Part shown: positions 24,023-36,559 of the stretch, piece after piece
Layout: the number at the start of each line of letters is the position of its first letter
Position numbering within the stretch: position 1 is the stretch's first letter
Source of the DNA: Zizania palustris
Lineage: Eukaryota > Streptophyta > Magnoliopsida > Poales > Poaceae
NCBI GenBank assembly: GCA_019279435.1
Contig: JAAALK010000283.1
Coordinates: 63,966,642 to 64,030,641, forward strand
Length of the DNA: 64,000 nt
Reading direction: 5' to 3'
Translations under genes and position numbers: made by a program
Notes under the pieces: model-generated
What the model was told of the DNA's origin: nothing
What the model saw: only the letters and a program-made list of their open reading frames with translations
Databases searched by the model: none

Positions 24023-27000
24023 CTGAACCTTACACATAATTTAAAGCTGGACATATATATGTTTTTTGACAGACTACAAGTCTGACCCAAGCTAATTAAT
24101 TAGCCCTCATCTGCATTTCCCATTTGTTGCTAACTACTGATATCCCTTATTTTCTGATGCATGCCTGCATATATATATTAATTTTGTCTGATGATGCACA
24201 CACAAAAATCTCTGACTACTGCCGTGTACTAGCAATAGATCAGAATGCAGGGTGGTCAAAAGCTAGCACTCGTGACCGCGACAAACTTAACGCAAGTGCA
24301 TATGCTAGAGTATATTCCGTTTTCTTGTGGTCTACTGTAGTTGGGAGGAATCAATGGGTGCATGCTGATGATCCATTTGCATCGGGCCATCGGCTAGCTA
24401 GTGGTGTTGCGCATCAATTAGCAAGCATACTGGTATTTTGTTTTTTTACAATCCAGACATTTTATAAAACTTATTTCACAATTAAATTCGACGCCAATAT
24501 CATTGGCACCGTAATAAGTCGGCGACAATAACACTAGACCAACCTCCATGCCCTCGCTGGTGCCTCGGTGACACGCTGGGCTGCTCGTCCTGATGTGGCA
24601 ATGGAGCTTTGCGTCAGCATCATCGTGAAATAAGTTTTATAGAAGGTCTAAATTATAAAAATTTCTGAGCAAGCATATATGTAGCGGTTCAGCTAGTACA
24701 TTGCAAGGTTACGTGTGTGTAACTTTATTAATTACGACATTACAACAATAATATTAATTAGATTAATAGTCTCTTAAAAAGACTTTACTTCGAGAACAAA
24801 TATTTTGATAAATTAATGGCAAAATAAAATATCAAAATACCTCTTATTAATAATAAAGTACTCAAAACAACCCAAATTATTGTAACTTTTAGATTTTTGG
24901 TGTATTTACTAAGAAGACAAAAATAATAATATCCTCGCCGAAGCGCTAGTATATGTATTTTTCTAATTTAAAGTGATATTTTTTATTATATTTTAGAACA
25001 AGCAAAGTAATATTATAAAATGATAATAAATAGCTTGTAAGGATATTAAAGAAATAAAATTTCTTCGTTTACGAACCAAGAATAATAAAGCTTTTTAATT
25101 ATACAGAGCAAGTACATGTCTAGCTAGGAAAGTTGGGAGTGTCAGAGTGTGCACATTTCTGGGCATGCTAGCTGATACAGGTGAGGCATCTGTAGTCAGT
25201 GATTTGAAGACGGTCAACGTGTCAGCGGCCTGCACCTGGACAAACCAGTAAGGCAGTAATCCATACAGTTCGAGGAGCACTGCTAGCTAGTCCGATAGTA
25301 CTACGACGCATGTGTGCACGCGCGCGCGTACGCCGGCCACTTGTCGGCAGCTAGCGGCCACATGCATCCAGCATGCATGCGCCGGCCACCGGCCACCGCT
25401 AGCTGCGAAACCCACTCGGCTGATCAGCTCTCATCAGCTCAGCTCGCCGGCCGGCCAATCCACGGACGCTCCAGTACACAGCAACACATGCATGCAGCGT
25501 ACAGTACGTACGTATATCCATCCTTTGCGTGCGTTGCGATGCCGCATCATGTCTACTGCACACTACTGCAGCTAGCATGGCTATCTCAGATTGGCGTGCA
25601 TGCGTTGCTTTCCTGTCGACGCTGCAGCCGCTGCATGCTCCGCAGCAGCAGCTAGCTAGGGCAACGACCGGAGTTGACACTGTGGACTGGACTACTGTCT
25701 GTAGCGCTCATCATATCCGCTCCAGGCTCCAGCCTCCATGCATGTAATTGTATACGTAAAACGACGTCGACGACATTGTTAATATATACACACACGGAGA
25801 TTAAAAAATGTTGCAGATGTGTGGGTAATATTTAACACCACTAAAATCCAGTATTGAATAACGTAGTTTTAATATTAATGGCTAAAGAACTTGTTTCAGT
25901 AATAAATTTTAAGTGACGTGCAATGATGCAACGAACTGTTCTTTGGTGTACATGTGCATATACGTATATATGCATGCTCGGATCATCCCCGAAAATTCTG
26001 AGCCACATTTGGTAGGCATACATATGTATATCAAAACCATATGTGTACAATGGTCTTGACCACGACGATTAAGTTACTGTTGAATAAATTGGACACGTGT
26101 ATAGTAACTAGACAACTCAATCTAAGTTATAAAGTTGAAATAAACAAAATTCTATTTACAATGTATACCCTCCGTACATTGTCTAACTTGAGATCCCCGT
26201 GATCTGGGAGCCCTGTGCGGTCTGAAATCTTGCACTACTTTTTCAGGGACAGTCCCGTCCAGTGTACGGTGGATTGAATTTGGACCTAATAAGTACTGTT
26301 GTAACCATGTTATTACATGTTTTCAGAAATCTCGTGGCCAATAATTTGAATGAGATGCAAAATTTGAGCGAGGGCACATATCCGCTACCCTAATGCGTCC
26401 CCATATACATACGCATGATCAAATCATAGGTAATTCGATGTTGGCGTGTTCCACAAATTTACTGGAACACACCAACGACATCGAATCATTTACTGGTGTC
26501 GGCCGGCGTGTATGCCCTCCGGGTCTTAAAATCGAGTGATCCTTATGTATATCTTACTTTCCACGTACACAAAAAGGGTGAGATAAGTTGAGAGTTTCAA
26601 GAGTTATGGCCTGGCGCCTTAGCTTGTGCCCTTGTGTATATGCGGCCTACTGTTCTTTTGGTTTTGGTGCCGGTTTTGATTGTTCGAGCTAGCTCACATT
26701 TATACACATCTGTCCGGGAGTGTAGCATGCATGCATGCTCCATCGTCCGAGTGAACAACGGCGGAGGGGAAAGCGCGCGTAAGGGACCTGATAAATTAAA
26801 GCTACGATTTGACTTTTTATCAAATAATTTATGGCTTAAAGAATTTAATGCTTAAAAAGTAAAATAATGGTTTTAAAATATTTTTGATAATTGTTTATAT
26901 GGAAAGTTCAATTCTTTTTTTGAAAGTACACCGTTTACATGTTTGAAATGCTTGCTGCGCGCGTGCCAGTATAATCTATAGAAAATATCTTACGTGGCAA

Positions 27001-27870
27001 TACAAGTTTATCGGTTTTAAATAAGGGTTAATTTCTTCTATGCCATTACAATTTTTATGGTTTGTCAATATGTCATCGGTATGTCTATGACAAACAGAGG
27101 GCTACCATAGTCACTAACAGTGGCATGTAGGCAATTCTTGAAAATGATAATGGCATGTGAGTATTTTTCCCTTAAAATATATGTTATTCGAAGTGTGTTA
27201 TGTCCGTATAAGTATATATGTGATTACTTTAAATTTTTTACACCCTCTGCTATGTCACTCCTATTATTGTTCCATTAGATTTTTTGCTGTTATTTTTTGT
27301 AAATGACAAAAATGCACCCAACCTCACAACACATATGTGATAATCTATATAATAGGAAAATATGAGTAGCCATATGGTTTCAGTCTACTTATACATTAAC
27401 CTTCCAATCTGATAAATAAAACAAAATTACTAAACTATCATGTATAAGAGCATTTTCGTCGTTTACATAAAAAAACAACGGTTAAAACCTAACGGAATAG
27501 TAACAAAAGAGTGCCATAAGAGAACGTGAAAAAATAAAGCGCTGACATATATGAAATTAAATTAGTAAACTTTAAGTGACGTATATAAAAAATATAATTA
27601 AACTGGTAAACTTTCAACGGAATGAGAAATTTTCTCTATAATCTACTGGCCAAGAAACGTGAACAGTGATACACTACTACGTAAGCTGGCATGCACACAT
27701 CATGTCGACATGCTTCTTGGCAAAAGATAGTGCATATATACATATCTAATATCTTCAAGTGACGACACGATTTCAGAGAACTCGCTCGATCTTATAATAA
27801 ATATTCTTGTTCAATTTAATTGCTCGCACTAGCTCATGGAGAAGATGCACCGTATATATCTTACATACAT
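24021..27870. other. Intergenic DNA with no supported gene
   Basis: Mostly AT-rich. A more GC-rich patch at 25290-25745 carries repeated GCATGC and GCCGGCC palindromes but no credible coding frame. A small hairpin occurs at 26433-26486 (reported under findings). The low-complexity stretch 27020-27620 resembles dispersed grass repeats but I cannot name a family. The few reading frames of 60-135 codons here have no domain. Confidence 0.5.
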
Positions 27871-27884
27871 CACTACCGGAAAAC

Positions 27885-28190
27885 AGATATTTGCCGAGTG
27901 CCACGGTGTTTGCCGAGTGCATTTCATCGGGCACTCGGCACAAAGGTGTTTGCCGAGTGCCCTGTGAAATACACTCGGCAAACACCGTGGCACTCGGCAA
28001 AGACTAGGGTTTGCCGAGTGTCACACCATAGGCACTCGGCAAAGCACCTGAAAAATCACCCGCCCAATTTTTTGCTGACGACGTTATGGCGGCAGGGTTA
28101 AAAATCAATTTTGCCGAGTGCCACTAACGGACACTCGGCAAATGCTATCCTTTGCCGAGTGCCACAAATAAAAACACTCGGCAAATAATA
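27885..28190. repeat. Left subterminal repeat array of CACTA-2
   Basis: At least eight copies of TTTGCCGAGTGC or its reverse complement in both orientations, spaced 15-40 bp, so that many adjacent copies form inverted pairs. By analogy with Spm/TNPA these are expected binding sites for the second element-encoded protein. Confidence 0.85.
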
Positions 28191-29035
28191 TGTAGTTGCC
28201 ATTATTTCATGTGAGATCACAATTTAAGCCTACATCACATTTAAAACATTTTTTGAACTTGAATTTTTTTTACAGTCCTAATTCAACATTTTTTAATCAT
28301 TGGTAAATTTTCATACTTTTATGAGTGGGTTTGGTATTTGTAATAAAATATTTGTATTTCTAGCATTTACTTCCAAGTGGGTCAAATTTCAACTAAATGT
28401 ACATGAAATAATGACTCAAAAATTATGGAAAAATCATATTTGTGTTCATGATTACATTTGTAATCTTTTACAACTAAATATAACTAAATATTTAAAATCT
28501 AATTTACGACACTCGACCGGCAATATGCAGGTTAATGGTTTTTTAATTATAGAAAATGTAATTGATGCCTAAAAAATATGACACTTGACATGGTGTCATT
28601 ATATCATAAATATATGATATGGTAAAAAATTCATAATGTTTCGACAAAGTTTTCAAGTATGACCTTTAGAAATTGGACAACCTTCGAGAAGGTTTAGGAG
28701 TTTATGGATGAAATGAGTTAGGTTTAGAAGCAAATAGATATTCAAATATTTGTTTGAACTTAAAACTTTTTGTACTACTAAAACTCAATTTATCTTATAC
28801 CATGTCAAAATTTGACATTTTTTAGAGTTACTTTGCTATTTTTGGTTAAAAATGTTGTTTATAAGATTTTAATTAAAAGATCTCAAATTTAAACTCTCTG
28901 TGTCTTATATTTGATTATTTGAACCTAGAAATTTTCTAGGATGAAATATTAGTGTATATTATATAATTACAAATTATGGGATTTTTTACTGTCTTTATTC
29001 TATTTTTGTTTTTTTTAAAAAAAATAAAAAAATCT

Positions 29036-29190
29036 TTGCCGAGTGCAATTATCCTTGGCACTCGGCAAAGCAAAGAAAAGTTTTTTTTTTAAATAATATT
29101 TGCCGAGTGCCTCACTAATGGCACTCGGCAAAGGTTTTTTTAAAAAAAAAATTGTTTGCCGAGTGCCACCCAATTTGGGCACTCGGCAAA
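29036..29190. repeat. Second subterminal repeat cluster of CACTA-2
   Basis: Three inverted pairs of the TTTGCCGAGTGC motif about 850 bp inside the first cluster, separated from it by AT-rich non-coding DNA (28200-29030, nothing else recognised). Having two separated clusters at one end is less usual than one block. Confidence 0.8.
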
Positions 29191-29204
29191 CCTAGTTGCC
29201 TTCT

Positions 29205-29710
29205 AAAAAGGCCCGCCCGCAGATCTGGGCGCAGCGCCCAGATCTGCTCCCCCGCGCGCCCGCAGCTGTCCCCCGCCCCCGCCGCCGCTCCCCTGTCGCC
29301 GGCAGCCTGCTCCCCCGCGCGCCGGCAGCTGCCCCCCGCCCGCGCGCCTGCTCCCCCGCGCGCCTCTGCTCCCCCGCCGCCGGCAGCCGTGCGCCCCCGC
29401 CGCCGGCCGCCGCTGCGCGCGCCCCGGCGCCAGTCCCCCGCGCCCCGCCGCCGGCCAGGCCGGCGCCCCCGCAGCCGGCCGCCCCCCCCTCAGCCCCCGT
29501 CGCCGGCCTCTCCCCACCCCGCCGCCGGCAAGCCGCCCCCCCCCCGCCGGCCGGCGCCACCTAGCCTCCTCCCCGGCGCCTCCACCTCCCCCGGCCTCGT
29601 TCTCCCCCCGGCGTCCCCGGCACCACCGGCTCCTCCTCCTCCGGCCGCCGGCCCCCTCACTCCGGCCGCCGGTCCCGCCGTCTCCTCCGCCCCCAACAAC
29701 CCCTACCTCC
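29205..29710 (+). other. GC-rich, proline-codon-rich leader of CACTA-2
   Basis: About 500 bp of CCG/GCC-rich low-complexity DNA that is open in several frames on both strands (Pro/Ala-rich or Gly-rich translations). This openness follows from composition and I do not call a gene. It lies just inside the second repeat cluster, where the 5' leader or promoter of the transposase transcript is expected. Confidence 0.5.
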
Positions 29711-30292
29711 TTCGGTATTTTTGACACCTAAAATTTAGGGTTTTAAATTTTTGTTTGAAATTAGTTTAAATTTTGTGGTGATGCTATAGTATGTCAAATG
29801 TTAGTTTATTCATTTGTTGAAATTTCATATATATATATATGTGTGTGTGTGCCTATATATATACATGTTAGTTTATACATGTTAGTTGAAATTAATGATA
29901 TATTTAATGTAATGTTTAATCACATATGTAATCACATGTTTAATGCCATGAATATACCATGTTGTTGTAATATACATGTTTTAGAAATTTTAATATAATC
30001 GTTGTAATAGTTTTTATGTTTTAATGATTATGTTGATTAATATCTTTTGTATGTGGATGCCGGCCATCGTGCCGTGATATATATATACATGTGTGTATGT
30101 GGATGTCGGCCATCGCGTCGTGATATGTGTATGTGGGTGACGACCATTATGTCGTCCTATTTTAATTTTTCTTGTTATTGTCGCGTAACCTAGGCGTCTC
30201 CCGTTCGGAAGAGTTACGGTTTGGAATATGCATGTCTTTGCATATTTGTGGCCGTAACTGTTTCGAATTGTCCACGTTTGGACAGCCGGAAG

Positions 30293-30486
30293 ATGCGTAG
30301 ATTGAGCTCGTTTTCATGCCCCGTTCCGATTCGACTCATGGTTTCGGCAGCACCTCCTCGTTGTTCTCCGAACGCACATCCTCTTGGCATGTTGCCCAGA
30401 CGTGCGTTTGGAGAGCAGCGGGGAGGTGCTGCCGAAATTTTGGGTTGGATCGGAACGGAGTGTGAAAACGAGCTCAATCTACGCAT
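30293..30486 (+). ncRNA. Long hairpin in the CACTA-2 transposase leader, candidate small-RNA precursor
   Basis: The segment 30293-30378 is the inverted copy of 30401-30486: 72 of 86 positions agree, with a perfect 24-nt terminal block and a perfect 16-nt block (TTTCGGCAGCACCTCC) in the middle, around a loop of about 22 nt. Of 13 transition differences 11 leave G-U pairs in plus-strand RNA. It ends 74 nt before the transposase ATG; an AG directly before that ATG suggests the hairpin could lie in a 5' UTR intron. Grass CACTA elements are known to host microRNA precursors (rice miR820), but this sequence is not that microRNA as far as I can tell. Function is inferred from structure only. Confidence 0.55.
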
Positions 30487-30560
30487 TTTCTGGTGGGATT
30501 ATGACCTATCTTACCTATCTAACCCCTAAACACGGGTGTTGTTTCCTAGTTAAGTTCAAG

Positions 30561-33500
30561 ATGGATCAACGTGAGTGGATGTACACGGGTCGCCCTAGTC
30601 AGGCTGAGGTGACCATGGATTGGATCAAGAACACTGAAGTATTCTTAGAGACGGCGTTTGGTAGACGGAATGTACGTGACAAGACCTGGTGTCCATGTAG
30701 TCGGTGCGAGAATAAGCGTCGACAAACAAAGGATGCTATGGGTAAACACCTATGCAAATATGGGTTCATGCCAAATTATACCCGATGGACGTATCATGGT
30801 GAGTCCCAACGTCCTAGAGAGGAGGTGTTGCGACATCGCATGGATGATGATGAGGGATGGGTTGGATTTATGCTAGATGACTTTGAAGATGCGCACTTCG
30901 ACGAAGCACGTGAAGAGGAAGTGCCGGAGCCAACGGCAAAAGCGTTTTATGACATGTTGTCCGCGTCAAAGCAACCTCTTCACGGTCACACTAAGGTTTC
31001 TCAACTGGATGCCATCGCACGACTATTGGCCATCAAGTCGCAGTTTAGCTTGAGTCGAGAATGCTTCGATGTTATGCTGACGGTTGTTGGTAGCCTTCTT
31101 CCAGAAGGTCACAATCTTCCGAAGAGCATGTACGAGTCTAAGAAAGTTCTCCGTGCACTTAAGATGCCTTATGAGCAAATACATGCTTGTCCCAATGGAT
31201 GCATTTTATTCAGAAAACAATACGCAGACGCAACCTGCTGCGTGAAATGCAAATCCTCTAGGTATCTGGAGGTAGACTCCGATGATGGTGTGAAGAAACA
31301 ACTCTCAATTCCCGTGAAGATCCTTCGGTACCTTCCCTTTGTACCGAGGATCCAACGACTGTACATGACCGAGGAATCTTCTAAACAGATGACATGGCAT
31401 AAAAATGGGATTCGTTACAACCCAGACAAGCTAGGTCATCCATCAGATGGAGAAGCGTGGAAAAAATTTGATCAGCTCCATCCCGAGAAAGCTTTAGAGC
31501 CACGTAATGTACGAATTGCTATAGCAACAGATGGGTTCAATCCATATGGTATGACGGCTGCCGCATACAGTTGTTGGCCAATGTTTGTTATTCCCCTCAA
31601 CCTTCCTCCCGGCGTCATCTTTCAACGACAGAATATTTTCTTGTCCTTGATAATTCCAGGGCCTGAATACCCGGGGAAAAATATGAGTGTGTATATGGAG
31701 CCTTTGATGGATGATTTGGTCCATGCGTGGGAAGACGGTGTGTTGACATATGATCGATGTACAAAGACAAACTTCAGAATGCATGTCTGGTATATGTACT
31801 CTCTACATGACCTACCGGCATATTCGATATTTTGCGGCTGGTGCGTGCATGGGAAGTTCGCATGCCCGATTTGTCGGTCGACTCTAAAGTTCATTCAGGA
31901 AGGATAAGAGGAATTTTACAAAAGATGTGTCTGTTAAAGGCTCAGCACCAATTAAAATGACCGGAGCCGATGTTCGTGCTCAATTAGAGTCTTTGCAAAT
32001 TAATACACAAGGAGCTGGTTTTATCGGATATGGTGAGCATCATGCATGGACTCACAAACCATGTTTATGGAATCTTCCTTATTTCGATGATCTTCTCCTT
32101 CCGCACAACATTGATGTGATGCACACTGAGAAAAATGTTGCCGAGGCCATTTTCGGCACAATCATGGATATTCCTGAGAAGACGAAAGACAATGTCAAGG
32201 CCCGATTGGATCAAGCGGCTATATGCAACAGACCTAAGCTCGACATGATACCTCCTAGAAGCGGGAAATCCTGGACGAAGCCAAAGTCTGATTTTGTTCT
32301 AACAAGGGGACAAAGGAGGGAAGTACTTGAGTGGTTTCAAACATTAATGTTTCCTGATGGCTATGCAGCTAATCTGAAGAGGGGAGTTAATCTAGCTACT
32401 CTGCGAATAAACGGACTCAAAAGTCATGACTATCACATATGGATTGAGCGGTTGCTCCCGGTCATGATTCGTGGCTATGTCCCCGAGGATGTCTGGCGAG
32501 TTTTAGCTGAATTGAGCAATTTTTTTCGTCAACTTTGTGCTAAACAGTTGCCTCACACCGTGGTAGCAGACATGGAGACACTAGCGCCCGTGTTATTATG
32601 CAAGCTAGAAAAGATCTTTCCGCCCGGTTTTTTCAATCCGATGCAACATATGATATTGCACCTTCCGTATGAGGCCCGGATGGGAGGTCCGGTTCAAAGC
32701 CGTTGGTGCTATTCAATTGAGAGATTCCAAAAGATTCTTCGGAATAAATGTAAGAACAAATGCAAAATTGAAGCATCCATAGCTGAGGCATATGTTTTGG
32801 AGGAGGTGTCAAACTTCACAACTAGATATTATGCGGACAATCTTCCAAGCGTGCATAATCCACCTGCCCGTTACAATCTTCCAGAAGAAGAATCAAATCT
32901 CAGCATCTTCAGAGGCCAACTAGGAAGTGCAAGTGGTGCTGCTAACAAGACCTTACAGCATGAAGAGTGGCGTTTGATTATGTTGTATGTCCTGACAAAC
33001 CTTTCCGAAGTGGAACCGTACATTGAGGAATTTCATCGACGATTTTGGCGTGGTTCGAGGGAGGCTAACATTGAGGAATCCACTGCCCTTCTTAAGTATG
33101 GTGTGGGAAATGGTAATCCCGATTTCATTTCTTGGTTCAAAACTAAGGTATTTCTCAAATTAACTTTTAGTTAGTTATACCTTTCAATTATATCTTATAT
33201 GCGACTAATATACATGTTCATCGTGTTTAAACCTATAGGGAAGAACCGACACGACAATGAGTTCCAAGTTGAGGCAAGTTGCGAATGGCTGTGCCTACAA
33301 GGTTAAGACATTCAAAGCTTACGACGTAAACGGCTATCGTTTCCACACAACAAGCCATGAACAGAGCCGACCTAACCGAAGAACCACAAATTCCGGAGTT
33401 TTTACTCCGGGCACAGACGGGGTTGACTACTATGGACGACTCGAAGAAATATATGAATTGAGTTTTGATGGGAGCAAACCTCTTAACCCCGTTATATTTA

Positions 33501-34030
33501 AATGCCACTGGTTCAATCCCAAAGTAGTGAGACAGACTCTCGAACTTGGCTTAATAGAAATTCGTCAAGATACCACCTTGCCGAGTGAAGATGTTTATAT
33601 TGTGGCTCAACAGGCAACACAAGTTTACTATCTCTCTTACCCGTGCAAAACCGTCGCACGTCTTAAAGGTTGGGATGTTGTGTATAAGGTGTCGCCACAC
33701 GGTAAACTGCTTGTTCCCAACAACGAAGACTATAACATAGACCCGAACACATACGACGGAGAGTTCTTTCAAGAAGATGGGCTACCAGGCATGTTTGTTA
33801 TTGACTTGACGGAGACGATGGAAGTAGATAACGAAAGTGGTGCCGATGCCGACGAAGGAGACGAGATTCATAATGGAAGAGACTTAGAACTGCTAGAGAG
33901 ATTGCACTCAAGCACTCAACGTGATGACAACATTCCACCTCCTGAACAGCTGGACGATTACATCATATCACGTGATAGTGATGACGATACATATGATCCA
34001 GCAAATCCGGACGGCGATGACTATTTCTAG
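30561..34030 (+). pseudogene. TNP2-type CACTA transposase, two exons, one out-of-frame deletion
   Basis: Expected to cut and join element ends. The ATG at 30561 (MDQREWMYTGRP) opens the Transposase-associated domain with a Cys/His cluster (CPCSRC, residues ~45-50), followed by the TNP2/Transposase_21 core (HACPNGCILFRKQY, then a SLIIPGPEYPGKNMSVYMEPL-like block near 31650-31700 and CPICRS at about 31865). The frame ends at TAA 31905-31907. Coding resumes in the +1 frame from about 31894 (FRKDKRNFTKDV), so some 25 expected residues are missing at the junction near 31888-31897. The rest is good: DNIDVMHTEKN, DUF4218-like region, exon end at 33147, intron 33148-33238 (GT-AG), second exon 33239-34030 with the DUF4216-like C-terminus and an acidic tail. 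Apart from this lesion I see no stop. Confidence 0.85.
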
Positions 34031-34134
34031 CAGCTGTATGAGAATTATGTTTAATTTTACAATAAATGCGTTTAGAACACATTTCACGGTTTATCTAAAG
34101 TGATTTACTCTTTTTCGTAGCAGGTGATTGAAAT

Positions 34135-36249
34135 ATGGTGGGGGGTTTAAAGAAATTAATAAGTGCAGTAGTAGGAAAAGGCGGTAGATCCACTCCCTCT
34201 CAAGATGAGGTCGGGTCCTCATCTATACCTCGAGGTAGGAGAACGAAGAAGTCAGCAGTGAGAGGAAAGGCACCCGCTCCCTCGAGTGAAACTAGCCATA
34301 TACCGGCATCCCGTCGCGACGATGATTACGTGCCGGATGAGGAAGAGGAGGAGCAGGCTAGGGTGGAGGAGGAGGAGGAGGTGGGGGCAGAGGGTGGGGA
34401 GGTTGGGGCAGAGGGAGAGGAGCAGACTACAAAAGCGGCTGCAGTGTGGTTGCGTGGTCCTTCGTCACTCCCGAGGCGACCAATGGCAGTAGCTGATCGT
34501 CCGCTCATTCGACCAGATGGAAATAGGTAAGTTGTTGTAGAAAGTCTATAATATATTCTTTTCGTTAGTTTAATTTTTAATATATACTAATACTTTTTAA
34601 TGATATCGGGATAGGAACTGGATTATGGTTGAACGAGGAGGTCGTGAGTGCTCACGCCATGTAAACGGTATCCTCGGGCTTCTTATCAAGGAAAAGTTCC
34701 CTGGTTTGATATCTTTGGATGGGAGGACGGAGCCGGCGTACTCATGGAGGCACTATGAAAGTGCGCCGGACGCCCCTGACCGAGAAGGGAGACAATTTGC
34801 CCACCTAGCCGATCGAGTCAGGGCTGAGCTCTGGGTAAGTTTATTTTCTTAATATATGTGTCAATACTATTAACATGTGAAAACATATAACATTCTCTTT
34901 ACATCTATATGCAGGATTTTTATAGATGTGATGAGGGGTATGCGGATCAGGCTGCCGCAGTTATTAATAGAGCCGCCAAGAAGCTTGTCACCGACATGCA
35001 TTATGAGGCGCGCATTCAAGCTGTTATTGACTTCTGCGCTCAGCACCGACGAGAGAGGAAGAACAAAAAGGATGCCCGGACCACCTTTCTGACACGAGAG
35101 GAATACATGATGGTAAGTGTATTCTCGTGTATCTTCTAATACTTAATATTATGTCATTAACAAATTCACTTGCATCAAATAGGTCCCTCCACAGTGGTGT
35201 GCCGCTCATCTTGAGTGTTGGGGCCAAATTGTTGATAGGTGGTGTTCTGCCGAGTGGCAGAGCAGTCACGAGGCATGCCGCCAGCGACGCCTACTCATGC
35301 CGGGGGCAGCACACCATCAAGGCTCGCTGAACCTCGACCAGTTCAGGGCGAGATGGGTATGTAGTTACATTTTTTTGCTTAATTGCACAATATAACTCTA
35401 ACTATCTTTTTGTTTTAGTCAACGGCCAATGCGGCTCAGGAATGCTCCCAAGTCATGGCATATGCTCTGGCTCACAAAGGGAGGGCGGTTGAAGGAAATA
35501 CTTACAATCCAAATGACCCCGCTGAGTCGTACACTAATCGGAATGCATATCAACGCCTCCAAGACTATTCAGAGATGGCAAGGGAAGTGCATGGCGCCGA
35601 TTATGACCCAATCGCACATGACATCGATGGCGAGGTGGTCATGAGGGCTGGAGGAGGAAAGAGACATGGGCGATATTTGATGGGCGACGGCGCCATTGAT
35701 ACCCGTAGTACCCCCTCTCTATCTGAGGTGAGAGCTCGGAGCTCGACCTCCGGTCCGGGTATACGTCCTCGCCGAGACACATCTATGGGTCTGATTGCTG
35801 ATCTACAGGTTAGTTCATTTTCATCAATCATCGAACACTTCACATTGTTTGTTTGAGAACATTAACTCTGAAATAATGTTTTGTAGGCCCAACTAAATGA
35901 AGAAAGATCACAAAGGACCGAGTGGCAGACCCAGATGGAGGCTCGGCTGCAGGCTCAGATGCAAGCTCAGATGCAAGCCGAGATGCAGACCCAGATGCAG
36001 CAGTGGTTTGCGCAGATGGGTGGATCTTTCTCAGGTCATATGGGTCTGCCTGTACTTCCTCCTCAACCTCAACAATCTCCACGGACTCCACAGAGCGGCA
36101 ATGTGAGTTTCTAATATTGTTATTGTCGGTTTTGTTATATACAAGTGTTCTAACTATTTTTCTTTTTTTTTCAGTTTCATCCATCGGCAGCAGGATCAAA
36201 CACGCAGCCATCTCCACACACTGGTCATAGCGGTAATGATAATTTGTGA
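34135..36249 (+). CDS. TNPA-like second protein of CACTA-2 (Transposase_24 / Ptta-En-Spm type), seven exons
   Basis: Expected to bind the subterminal repeats and assist transposition, by analogy with Spm TNPA and the plant Ptta/En/Spm family. Exons: 34135-34526, 34615-34834, 34915-35112, 35183-35356, 35419-35808, 35887-36102, 36175-36249; all introns are GT-AG, 62-88 bp, and the exons join in frame to 554 aa. Residues 1-130 are basic then strongly acidic (runs of Glu); the conserved core follows in exons 2-5 (LIKEKFPGLI, RARW, then a Tyr/Asn-rich section). Exon 6 is Gln/Met-rich with repeated QAQM units, predicted helical. The start is 105 nt after the transposase stop. No internal stop; this gene looks functional. 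Confidence 0.85.
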
Positions 36250-36559
36250 GGCGTGGTGTGAGTTGCCGTGATGAATTTGTTAATTAACTTAAACTTGTCA
36301 CCGTTAACGCGAACTTGAACTTGTGTATCAATTTGAACTTGTATTTGTGACGTGAACGTGAAATTGTGATGTGATCGTGAAATTTGTGATGTAAATGTGA
36401 TTTTTGTGATGTGTATGTGATTTCTGTGAATATCTGTGATTCAGTGTGAATTTTGGGGCAAATTTTGTGAATAAATGTGAATTTGTGATGCATTTTGTGA
36501 TTGAATGTGTTTTTTGGATGAAATATGCAAGAAATAAATGAAAAAAAAATTTAAAAATA

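Noticed and set aside
24124..24531. 135-codon plus-strand frame
   Set aside because: No domain, no splice context, and composition like the surrounding intergenic DNA.
29192..29727. Pro/Ala-rich and Gly-rich frames on both strands
   Set aside because: Low-complexity GC-rich DNA is open in several frames at once; nothing supports a protein.
30384..30560. Upstream extension of the transposase frame
   Set aside because: It translates the right arm of the hairpin; the family-typical N-terminus begins at 30561, directly after a splice-acceptor-like AG.
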